Assembly (NCBI GenBank): GCA_001051155.2
Contig: JYIP02000007.1
Coordinates: 1,552,342 to 1,616,341, forward strand
Length of the DNA: 64,000 nt
DNA from: Chrysoporthe austroafricana
Taxonomy: Eukaryota; Ascomycota; Sordariomycetes; Diaporthales; Cryphonectriaceae
Direction of reading: 5' to 3'
Shown here in pieces: positions 25,196 to 34,772 of this stretch (positions within the stretch are counted from its first letter, which is position 1; the number at the start of each line of letters is the position of its first letter). Both the position numbers and the translations under genes were made by a program. The notes beneath the pieces are model-generated. The model searched no databases. It was not told where the DNA came from and worked only from the letters and a program-made list of their open reading frames with translations.

Positions 25196-26045
25196 AGGGG
25201 CTTGTTCTCTTCCTCGGAATCATTCGTCAACATCTAAATTGGCAGTGTGATGAATGGATGAAAGTAGAAGCATGGCGCGGAGCGAGAATTGGGTGCCTGG
25301 CGCTTGTTCTTGCGGCGCATATATTCCCATATTCTGTTCTTGGTATAGGAGAAAAAAGCCCTCGGCGTTTTGTATCTTATGGGTTGGCATGTTGCTCGCG
25401 GGAGATAGAGGAAACTTGGGAGGGACCATTGACAGCAGGATAGAGGCAATAAAACGTTTAGAGTCCAACCACAACCACCATTGCCGTTCTCTCTTTGGGC
25501 CGCTGTATATCAGGGTCTGTTGAGTGGGCGTGACCACCTGTCTGTCCTCCCTTATCTCGAAGAGAAGGTCAGCTGTTCGTTTTGTCTGCAGTAGTGTAGC
25601 TCACTGGGACCGTCCTTCGAAGCTCTTGAGATGAAGCGCGGAATGCTCCTGCGTCCCATTCTTGGAATATTGGCCTATTCACAGCCGACCAAATTTGCAC
25701 GGCCCTGTTCCGGCGTTTGAGTCACCAGACTCTTATGACGGTTGCAGTGACCACGAAAATATTCGACTATGCAGCTGGTTGTGCTCGAGCCGCATTTGAG
25801 GAATTCGTCCGCTCCTGTCCGCAGACAACACTCGACCAGGTCCGAAAAGGTTTAATCTTGAATGTCGTCGATTCAGAACCCCAACGCCCCCTATGTACAG
25901 TTGACCCAGGCTCCCCTTGAGCTTTTCTCCTTGAGCTTTTCTCCCTTGCTGTCCGACCTGACTGGTAAGCCATCTTTCGATCGCAAAAAGCTCGTTTGAT
26001 GCGCCCTCCCCCCCGCCGCCGTCCCTGATACCATTCAGCGGATCA
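25196..26045. other. Convergent intergenic region
   Basis: 3' flanks of the BEACH gene and of the minus-strand complex I subunit gene. The frame at 25717-25920 has no recognisable feature and I do not call it. Nothing else seen. Confidence 0.6.
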
Positions 26046-26353
26046 TTACTCGGTCTCGTCGCCGTAGCCGCTCAACGTCTTTCTCGGACCTGAAGGGACT
26101 GGGGCCGCAGTTAGCACATGGGACTGACGAGCCCTCGGGCTTGGGAGGGAAGGGGTGCCGTACTCGGATATGTGGTAGGGATGGGCGCCGCGTCGGGGTC
26201 TCCCAGGCGGTGCCTGATGGGCGGCACAACAGCCAGCATGACGGGGCCGGCGCCTCCTATCGCGCAGGACCAGAAGAGGGCAGGGCGCTCTCGCGCTGCC
26301 CAGCGCCAGTACCGGAGGGGCTGTTGCCAGAAGAGGGGTGCTCGGCCGGACAT
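26046..26353 (-). CDS. nuo9.5: NADH:ubiquinone oxidoreductase 9.5 kDa subunit (complex I)
   Basis: Small accessory subunit of mitochondrial complex I. Two minus-strand exons, 26353-26164 and 26098-26046, encode 80 aa. The intron 26163-26099 (65 bp) has a GTACGG donor and CCCCAG acceptor. Frame joins give TYP|IPSGPRKTLSGYGDETE, which restores the conserved PxGPRKTLSGY tail of fungal 9.5 kDa subunits. A nearer AG 9 bases further on would delete three of those residues. The N-terminus, PLFWQQPLRYWRWAARERPA followed by FWSCAIGGAGP, fits the family, including its single hydrophobic segment (about residues 24-44). A likely 5'UTR intron lies at 26420-26362 (GTAAGT ... GGCAG), ending 8 bases before the ATG. 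The promoter region is shared with the divergent WBP1 gene. Family match is from memory of the Neurospora subunit, so the name is inference from motif similarity. Confidence 0.88.
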
Positions 26354-26908
26354 TGTGGTCTCTGCCAGGAGGTCAGTTTCCTTGCCAGCATGCCCAAAGC
26401 TGGCCTGAGCTGCAACTTACGCGTGTGGGTTCAATTGGGGGAGTTCGATGCTCTCCTCGACTTGGCTCTCGGCAGAGCTCGACAAGGTGAAGTCAGAGGT
26501 CAGTTGAATGGGATCGCAAGCCATTGGTCGGCCTGGATTATGTAATAACACCTGCCGCCGGATCCCTGTAGAGATGGCCCGTGCTGGAGATGCAGGGCCC
26601 CCCTGTCGGTGGTGGCGCAAGAAGGCCACGCAGCCCAGTGGCAGCAAGCCAGGGGTCTTGTGAAGGTCCCCCACGGCGGGTCTTGGCAAAGGCCTACGTA
26701 TCCAGAGCTGTCCAGTAACTTGAACTGAACAGCAGCACCTCATCAGCTTTCTTGTGAACGGCGCAGCACATTTCCAGACAGCAGCTGAGTGATCCAGAGA
26801 CCAGCTGCTGCCACATGCGAAGCAAGTGATTGCTGTCGCCCTCTCCACCCCCCCTTCCCTTTCTTTTTACTGTCCCATCTTTCTGGTTGCACCGGCTGGC
26901 TGTCCAAG
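26354..26908. promoter_or_regulatory. Shared divergent promoter region, nuo9.5 / WBP1
   Basis: 555 bp between two head-to-head start codons. It includes the predicted nuo9.5 5'UTR intron (26420-26362) and a pyrimidine-rich tract just before WBP1 (about 26841-26885), typical of fungal core promoters and leaders. No clear TATA box identified. Confidence 0.6.
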
Positions 26909-28473
26909 ATGAAAGTTGTCCTGTCGTGCCTGCTGCTGTTCCTGGCAGCTGTTGCGCAAGCTCTCAGCGCCACGGGCGACCGCCTCCTGACGATCTGGGA
27001 GGACGTGGAGGACCAGAAGCTTTACTCCAAGTTTATAGGAGATCTTGAGAGTATGAAACTGGTCCCTGGGCCCCCATCTGTCACGCAATTGCTAATTTGA
27101 ACTGCTGGGCAGGCCGCGGCTACAAGATCAGCCACGCGACTCCCAAACAGGACAACCTGAAGCTAGAGCACTTAGGCGAGAGGAACTATGACCATGTTAT
27201 CTTCTTCCCTGTCAAGGCGAAGGGTATGCATACCGTCATGGCGTATGGACAGAAGTTCACAGAACTGACTGCGCTGTGTGACAGGCCTGGGCCCTAACCT
27301 GACGGCGAAGCTGCTCCTTGACTTCATGAACGCGGGCGGAAACATCATGGTCGCCCTGAGCTCCACGCAATCTATCCCTACCGCGCTCAACGCAGCCCTC
27401 CTCGAACTTGATATCCACCTCCCCGCCGAGCGAACCGGTCTCGTGGTCGACCATTTCAGCTACGATGCGTCCAGCGCCGCCGACAACCACGACGTTGTCC
27501 TCCTGAAGACGCCCGCCCAGTACAAGCCCGGAACGAAGAACTACTTCGGCAGCGATGACGCCAACGCCGTGATCGCATTTCCCCGCGGCGTCGGACACAT
27601 CCTCGGCGACGGCCCCCAGCTGACGCCCGTCCTCAAGGCGCCCCGGACCGCCTACATCTACAACCAGAAGGAGCAGTCCGAGGTCGTCGATGAGGTCTTC
27701 GCGGCTGGCGAGCAGCTGGCCCTGGTGTCCGTCGGCCAGGCGCGCAACTCGGCCCGCTTCTCCGTCGTGGGCTCCGCCGAGATGCTCCAGGACCAGTGGA
27801 TGGGCGCCAAGGTCAAGCGCCCCGGCGAGAAGGAGGCGGTCAAGACGTCGAACCAGGAGTTCGCGAAGCGCATCAGCGGCTGGACGTTCCACGAGATCGG
27901 ACACTTGCGCGTCAACTCCGTCGAGCACCGCTCGGCCCTCACACCTGATGTTGCTAACCCGGGTATCTACCGAGTCAGCTCGGATGCGGTAAGTACTGCG
28001 TGTGCCCCGTGCAGTTTGGGCGACTGACTAACGTGCTTCGGCAGACGTACACCATCTCCATCTCCGAGTGGTCCTGGGACCGCTGGGTCGCCTTCGAGGT
28101 CCCCGACCAGGACGAGCTGCAGCTCGAGTTCAGCATGCTCTCGCCCTTCCACCGCCTGGAGCTCCAGCCACAGGAGAGCGGCTCGGCCGAGGAGGGAACC
28201 TACAGCGTCACGTTCAAGGTCCCCGACCAGCACGGCGTCTTCAACTTCATGACCAACTACAAGCGGCCGTTCCTGACCAACCTCGAGGAGAAGCGCACGG
28301 TGACCGTCCGACACCTGGCCCACGACGAGTTCGACGCGTCGTACGAGATCCCCGCCGCCTGGCCGTATCTCACGAGCATCGGCGTCACCTGCGGCGGATG
28401 GCTCGTCTTTGTTGCCTTCTGGCTGTTTAACAAACCCCAGAGGCAGGCTGACGCCGCCAAGAAGACGCAGTAG
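26909..28473 (+). CDS. WBP1: Oligosaccharyltransferase 48 kDa subunit (Wbp1/OST48)
   Basis: Essential non-catalytic subunit of the ER oligosaccharyltransferase complex, which N-glycosylates nascent proteins. Four exons, 26909-27050, 27113-27223, 27285-27988 and 28045-28473, give 461 aa, close to the family norm. Introns are 27051-27112, 27224-27284 and 27989-28044, with joins DLE|SRGYKISHATP, FFPVKAK|GLGPNL and SSDA|TYTISISEW. The signal peptide is about MKVVLSCLLLFLAAVAQALSA. The lumenal part carries family motifs (NYDHVIFFP, LLDFMNAGGNIMVALS, ISISEWSWDRWVAF, GVFNFMTNYKRPFLTNLEEK). One C-terminal transmembrane helix (YLTSIGVTCGGWLVFVAFWLF) precedes a short cytosolic tail ending KKTQ, an exact KKXX ER-retrieval signal as in yeast Wbp1. 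Very secure. Confidence 0.96.
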
Positions 28474-30665
28474 ACGGTCTGCCCGGGGCGGGCTCGCGAA
28501 GAAGGGGGAAAGGGGGGGGGCAAGAGTGTGATGATGATCTCCTGAGACCACAGCAGAAGTGGCGGATTTCCTGGGACCTGGATCGGAAGGCAGATCTGGC
28601 AGAGGTTACATCACTCGCGCGTGTACAGTACATAGGGAATGGGCCCTTCTGGGATTGGGCCTGGGTTCTACAAAAGTCAACGGGAGCAATCAATGAGCAA
28701 TTTTGATGACGCTTGACGTGCTTTTCAACGCACCTGTGCTTCCTCCGGCTCCTTGCGAGTTGCTTAATCATATTGGAGATGTGCTCTATCGGGTTGCCCT
28801 GCCCTGTATTTGATCTCTGGTCTCCATATTCTGCTTGCCTTCATCTGTCTGCCCCCATGATCAGTGTGTAGCTCCGATACAGGAGGCTGTTACATCCCAC
28901 GCCTTCAGGCCGCTCCTGCGTCTAGTAAATCATCATCTGTCGAATTTCGTAATTATCAACGGGCTCTTAGATCAGATTGAAGTGAGTCTCCAAAGTGTGC
29001 CCTCTCTGTCTATCCGTTGGCCGGACATCGGGAAACGACATCCACGACTTGTGTGTTGCGACCACTCGGCCGGACAGACGCGAAAATCCTCTCGGACAAA
29101 AGAAATGAAACAGCAGAGCCAGGATGCCGATGAAGAAGGAATAAAGAATGCAGGCGAAGGAGTGTAAAGCAATAGGCCCTCAGATTAGCTCTCTCAGGTT
29201 CTCAAGGACAACCGTCGCCGGGAGTCGCCCCTCGACGGTTGCGAGGAGGCGCGGCTTCTGCTGCCTGCAAATTTGGCTTTTTGGACCTTTGGAGTCATCA
29301 CCGGGCGCACACATATCCACCCCCCTCGGAGTCTCCGCCGGAGCCCCGACCTTCCGCCGAGCACCACCCGAAAAAACACGCGTGGACGCCCGACCGCTCC
29401 GATTGAAAACTATATACTTCATACCGTCACCGGCCGGGGGCCGCCGCCGCCAACCGCAGAAGGTGCGGGGCCCCTTGGGACCTCTGGTGCTGTGCTGGTT
29501 GTCGTCATTGCGGCCGAAGGCGTCGTTTACGGGGGGGCAAGGGGAAGGGGAGGAGGGGTTGGACGGGGGGAGGGGGAGGGTGGAGCTTGCCTGCTCAGAT
29601 CTCTGTTCTTTGCGGGTGTTATCATGTGTCCGCTCTGCTTCCGCTGGGAAACGCGAGGGTCAAGAGTGGGAAAAGCTCATCCCCGTTGTATCGTCATAGC
29701 AGGCAGAGGGGGGAAAGGGATTCCCACTTGGGATCCGAGCGAAGTGAGCCCGTCATCATGGCCGCAAGCCCGAGGGACACGGACACAGAACTTGAATGTG
29801 GCAGTGGACATGCTTGTGTTTGGGCAATAGCCGAGCAACTACTCGGTGTGCCTCAGGGAGTAGTCTTGTAGGACAGGTGGCTCCGTGTGGTCCTCAGAGC
29901 ATGCGTAGAATGACACCATTCGCGACTGACGAGACCTCCAGCGGACGGCCTAGGGGAAAGAAGTGAGACCGGTCCCGCCAGCCACGGGTTAGGTCGAAAG
30001 GTGAAGGAGATGCTTTCAATGTTGACCAAGCCTGGAGCGGTCTGAGATGGGTGGTCTGTTCGGTCTGGCTGAAGCGACAAGACAGTGCATGGTCGCGCGT
30101 CGATGGCTGTGAGGACAGGCCCTAATTGAGGACGCGTTTCTGGGATCTCGCTTGGGCAGGAAGCGCAGCGCAGATGATCACGTTGTGGACAGACCTGAGC
30201 CGCCCCGTGGTCCAGAAGAAAGGAGCTGCAGTCCACTCGATGCGTGGGTCTCTTCGGGGAGGTCCAGGCTCCAGAGGCGAGATAAAGTTCGTGTGCTGCT
30301 GATCAAGATCTTCTCCACGCCGGGAGAAACCTAGAGCACGACCGAGTTTTGTGTGTCGGGGTGGGGGTCTCGAAGGCTTTCTCGCAGTGGGATGCAGAAA
30401 GCGAAAGTTGCCAGACGCGGCTCGGACACGGTCGAGGCTGACCTGCAGGCGGGCTCGGCCGGACCAGTGCGGGGCCGGCTTTGCTGGCTGGCGCACCCAC
30501 CCGCGCCCACCCTTGCCTTGCCTTCTGGCGAGGCTGCAGACCCGCGACGATTTTCCTAGCCCAACCAACCTCGCGCCAAACAACCTTCCACACCTCCCCC
30601 CCTCCACCACCACCACAGTTACCAGCACCCCCACCCCCTTGGTTGCGTCGTGTATCACCGTCAAA
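28474..30665. other. 2.2 kb intergenic region
   Basis: 3' flank of WBP1 and promoter of ISY1. It contains a strongly G-rich tract at 29531-29583. Open frames on both strands between 29150 and 30930 lack recognisable domains and splice continuity. No gene called. Confidence 0.55.
29531..29583 (+). repeat. G-rich tract, G-quadruplex-type pattern
   Basis: Successive runs of 3-7 G on the + strand (GGGGGGG, GGGG, GGGG, GGGG, GGGGGG, GGGGG, GGG) with short spacers match the G3+N1-7 pattern of quadruplex-forming sequence. Lies in intergenic DNA upstream of ISY1. Confidence 0.7.
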
Positions 30666-31505
30666 ATGGTAAGCCCAGCTCCCTCAGAATCCCGTGCCCG
30701 GCTCGTACCGTACTGACTGTCTTTCCCCCACCAACAGGCGCGCAACTCGGAGAAGGCCCAGTCGATGCTCTTCCGCTTCCGCGAGGCGCAGGCCGCGGAC
30801 CTGGGCATCATCGACGCGGGGCGGGCGCGGCGGCCGCGCGTGATCACGGAGCAGGACAGCATCCCGGCGTGCGAGCGGTGGCGGGGCCAGGTGCTCAAGG
30901 AGATCTCGCGCAAGGTGTCGCGCATCCAGGACCCCGCCCTGAGCGACTACCAGGTCCGCGACCTCAACGACGAGCTCAACAAGCTGATGCGCGAGAAGCA
31001 CATGTGGGAGGTGCAGATCCGGAACCTCGGCGGGCCCAACTACATGCGCGCCGCCGCCGGCGGCAAGACGTACGACGAGCAGGGGAGGGAGGTCCCCGGC
31101 GTCGGGAACAGGGGGTACAAGTACTTCGGCCGCGCGAGGGAGCTGCCGGGGGTCAAGGAGATGTTCGAGGCCGCCGCCGCCGCCGCCGCCGCCAGCAGGG
31201 GCGGCGGCGGCCGGCGGGAGGAGAAGGGGCTGGAGGCGAGGGAGGACCTGCGGCGGATCGTGGACGCGGCCTACTTCGGGTACGCGCCCGACGAGGAGGA
31301 CGAGGCCCTGCTGGCGTACGAGGCAGACAAGGAGGCCGAGGCCTTCGAGAACCTGGGCCGGAACGGGTCCAAGGAGGTCCCGCCGGACTGGGAGCCACTG
31401 CCGGGCGACGCTGGCGACGGGAAGGCCTGGGACCTGCCCACCGTCGAGGAGGTCCAGGAGGAGCTGATAGACCGGAGGAGGAGGAAGCTGCTCGACCAGT
31501 TCTGA
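30666..31505 (+). CDS. ISY1: Pre-mRNA-splicing factor Isy1
   Basis: Spliceosome component of the NineTeen complex / catalytic step I machinery. Two exons: the first is only the ATG (30666-30668), followed at once by a GTAAGC donor; the second is 30738-31505. The product is MARNSEKAQSMLFRFREAQ ... RRRRKLLDQF, 256 aa. The conserved N-terminal block (SEKAQSMLFRFREAQ, then LKEISRKVSRIQD and LNDELNKLMREKHMWEVQI) matches the family closely and makes the ATG-only first exon credible, because the conserved Met-Ala-Arg-Asn start is restored by splicing. GGPNYMR and GYKYFGRARELPGVKE follow. A GCC-repeat poly-Ala tract (about 31168-31193) lies mid-protein, and the C-terminal half is acidic. Without the intron the ATG reads into an unrelated frame. 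Secure call. Confidence 0.95.
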
Positions 31506-32063
31506 TTCTGGCGGCGCACGACATACGGAGGCGCCTCGGCGTCACGGTGGTTGCATAACATGGCGTTTGGTGGGTCTATTGGAAGGGAGGGGGGTCCCGT
31601 TGATTCATGACAATGGCATTATGAATTTGAATTCGCAGACGTTTTGAGAAACTGCCTAAACATGGCCTGGCTGGCTGCTGCCAAGGCCCTGGACGGGTGT
31701 GGCCCTGTTTGCCACGGAGGAGGCCTCGAGCGAGTCAACGGCCTCTCATCAGCTAGTAATGGGTATAGATCTTCCGAACGGTCCCACATGGTCCATAATT
31801 CTCAACCAAAAGAAGAAGGAAAAAAATCTCCAGAAAAAAAAAAAAGAAAAATCCCCATGATCCTTTTCAACGCCTAAGCCACTTCCTTATGCCTGTCATC
31901 ACATCCCGAAAGAGCGTTCCGCACGCCGTTAGAAGTAAAAGTAGAAGTAGGAGAAAACAAGGAAAAAAAAAAAAAAAGGTGGTATGCGACCCGTCCTGTA
32001 GACCGTGCCCGCGCATCTATCGCCAGACGAATTGCCAGATCATCACTGCGAGTATATGGGACG
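31506..32063. other. Convergent intergenic region
   Basis: 558 bp between the ISY1 and GATA-gene stops. Contains A-runs near 31837-31848 and 31963-31978. No gene seen. Confidence 0.65.
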
Positions 32064-33176
32064 CTAGCCGCCCTTCAACTTCCGCCTCTGCTTCGCGTAC
32101 AGCAGGCCGCAGACATTGCAGAGCATCCCGTCGGGGCCTTTCCTCCACTCGGGGGTCTCTGTGCGGCCACACCGGCAGCAGAACAGCTCGTCGTGGGATT
32201 TGGACACCTGCGACAGATTTCCCTCGTCAGCCAATTCGATGAGATGGGGATAGGCGGCGGAGGCGCCCAACACACGGGGGCTCGGCCTACCTGGAGCCGC
32301 TTCGAGCCGCTCGTCCGGTCTTCCCTCCCTGCCTCGCCGCGGGACTGGTGATGATGAGAGGAGCGGTGGTGGGAGTATTCCCTCGCGAAGTGGAGCTCGT
32401 TCCCGGTGGCGTTCCCGAGCTTGCGCTTCTTGGTGCGCATGCCGTGGTGCCTCACGGCCGAGATCCCGCCCACGCTCCGGGCGATGTCGTTGGACAGCTG
32501 CGTCATGAAGAGCACGTCGCCGTCGCTCATCACGGGGATGGGGCGGTGGCCCAGCGAGGGGTCGTGGTTGCCGATGATGGAGGTGGTCTAGAAGAGGGCG
32601 GGGAGATCTCGCGTTAGCCTTCTTCAGGACGGTCGTGCGGTTGATGGACGGGTGATGAAGCGGATTCGAAGCTTATGGGAAAGCTCCATCTCGTTTCCGT
32701 CACGAGTCATCGAGACAGTTTTTCTCACAAGGAGGGCAAGCTGCCTCAGGGAGATCTTCCTGGGGGCTAGCTCTCTCCGACAAGTACTCACGAACTCGAC
32801 GAGGTGCTTGGCGCTACGGTGTATCTGCACGGCCTTATCAGCGAGGGGACGACCACCCACGAGGACGCCGTCGAGGCGTTGGGGAGGGAAGGGGAGGGGA
32901 GGGGAGGGGCGGTGGGGCGGGGCGACGGACAGTGAACAGGTCCTCGGCGATCTTGGCGTCCTTGAGCCAGAACTGGTGGTTGCTCGGCCCGGCGGATGCC
33001 TCGAGCCTCAGCTCGGGCGAGGACAGGGCGGAGACCTGGCCATGCTCGGCGGAGAAGGGGTTGTGGTGCGCGGGTGGCCGACCTGCGTCGCCCGCGGCGG
33101 AGGGGGTCTCGGGGGTGGTGGTGGTCTCTTCCTGGGGAGGGGCCGCGAGACGGATGGGGAGTGGTATCAAAGACAT
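32064..33176 (-). CDS. GATA-type zinc-finger protein
   Basis: Putative nuclear DNA-binding regulator. Four minus-strand exons, 33176-32931, 32824-32792, 32587-32291 and 32207-32064, give 239 aa with every junction in phase 0. Joins are DLFT|IHRSAKHLVEF|TTSIIGNHDPS and GSKRLQ|VSKSHDELF. The N-terminus is Pro/Thr-rich and disordered. A conserved-looking helical block (NHQFWLKDAKIAEDLF, then VLFMTQLSNDIARSV) precedes a basic KKRKL segment and a His-rich stretch. The C-terminal finger is C202-x2-C205, ETPEWRKGPDG, C222-NV-C225, then LLYAKQRRK. The inter-pair loop is 16 residues, shorter than the 17 or 18 usual in GATA fingers. Exon 2 is only 33 bp and the first donor is GTCCGT, so that junction is the least sure. 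The start at 33176 is the first Met of the frame; an upstream exon cannot be excluded. Role unknown; light- or nitrogen-type GATA assignment is not supported. Confidence 0.78.
32881..32923 (+). repeat. G-rich tract inside the GATA gene's first intron
   Basis: Repeated GGGGA/GGGGC units on the + strand, within predicted intron 32930-32825 of the minus-strand GATA gene. The transcript is therefore C-rich here while the template-strand DNA carries a quadruplex-type pattern. Confidence 0.7.
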
Positions 33177-34772
33177 AAGCGACGGCGTATCGAGAGGGCG
33201 GCCCCGGGGTCACACCGCCGGCACGGGCCAGCGGGGCCGGAGGACTGCGTCTCGTGACAGCGTGGGTGGTCCGGTGGCCGTGTCGGTACCGGAGGAGAAG
33301 CCTCGTCGAGCTGCAGGGGGGGGGACCCAGAATGGAGACACAGGCCGTATCGTATTGGCGTGCGGTCCGCGAGATGGGGGGCGGGTGCTCGTCGCGATGG
33401 AGGGCTAGTACCCACGGGCGATGAGTGAGGCAGACGATGGGACACAGCGATCGGGCAGAGGCGCCGTGATCGAGATGAGGAGGGATGAGTGAGGAAAGGA
33501 CATGGGCAGCTCGGGATGGGCGGGACGGAGGCGGGGAGGAAGGGGTTCGTGAATCAGAGGACGAGCAGAGGCGCGGCTACTTAGGCGAGGCGTTGCTGGT
33601 GCTGGTGCTGGCGTGCGCTGGGCGTGCTAGTAGGCTGGTGGTACTACTGCACTGTACCTGAGGGGTGGCGAGGGACGCGCGCTGCAGAGGTCTGCTACTA
33701 CTATGGTATCAGGTATGTAGGTGTAGGTATGTACTGGGTGCCTGGGTGCCACTTACGCACTGGGTCAGCTAGGCGCTAGCGCCTAGGTTCTAGGCCCTAG
33801 TAGACCCGCCGGCAGGCCGTGGACCCCCAGATTTTCTCGTGTGGCAAGGCCCGACCTCGAGGCGACGCCCGGCCGGAACAAAAGGTCCCCCCCCCAGGTC
33901 CCGGCTGTTACAGCAGTTGGGCTGGCCTTTGGCCGAGCCAGACGTGCCGTGGCGACAGGGCGAGCCACATCGCAAATCTCTGCAGACAGGCCTGTCCGAC
34001 AATCGAAATGTCCCCAGATTGCCATTGCCATGTCGTGCCCGAGAAGGGGCATGCATGCGTGTGCGCGCACGGCACGGCAGACGAGGGAGACATCTGGTCG
34101 CTTGCGGGTGCAGACTGCCGCGCTGTGGTCTCGAGGTGGGCTGATCACGGCTGAGGGCCCCTCGACGACTCGACGTCCAGACCAGTCATCGTCTTGCTCA
34201 ATTGGAAGAGATTCCATGCGGCCGTTCCTCTCGGACATGCGTGTCTCGCCCGCGTACTAGATCCGCCTCGAGAGCGCTCGCGGGTCCCTGCAGGGAGAGC
34301 GAGCCACGGGACCCCTGATTTGGACCCTGAATCCTAACCTGCTTAGTGCTGCCGTGCTCAGCGTCAGTATGGGGATACAGTGCTACAGCGGACTGTACGG
34401 TACTTCGCACTCAGGTGAGGGGAGGGGAACAGCCTTATCTTATCGCACGCAGGTACCGCCCAGAGCTGCCGCTGCGTCATCCATGCCAACGCCTCGTGCG
34501 TGTATAGCAGCGAGTAAGTAGCTATGGTACCCGCTGCCTAGGCGTCACGGGCCACCTCCTCGTGCCTCACCAGCCCCCCCTCCAAACCGCTTGCCTCCCT
34601 CCCAGATTCAAGCCTGGGGACACAAGCTCGACCTGACTCCCACCGTATCCCTCGGTCCTTAGGGTCTGAGACGCCAAGGTGAAGTCGCCCCCCGCCGTCC
34701 TCCTACATCGCCCGAGCGGAATTCCCATCTGCTTGCCGCTCACCCATCGAGAACTGCGGACACACCAGCAAG
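33177..34772. other. Divergent intergenic region
   Basis: Promoters of the GATA gene and the phosphoesterase gene. It includes short repeats such as TACTATGGTA at 33699 and an 18-bp perfect palindrome at 33769-33786. Frames at 33783-34260 on both strands have no recognisable family and I do not call them. Confidence 0.55.

Noticed and set aside
25717..25920. 67-codon + frame downstream of the BEACH gene
   Set aside because: Short, no domain, lies between convergent genes. Likely chance.
33769..33786. 18-bp perfect palindrome CTAGGCGCTAGCGCCTAG
   Set aside because: One such palindrome is not unexpected by chance in 64 kb, and it sits in TAGG-rich low-complexity DNA. Not called a regulatory site.
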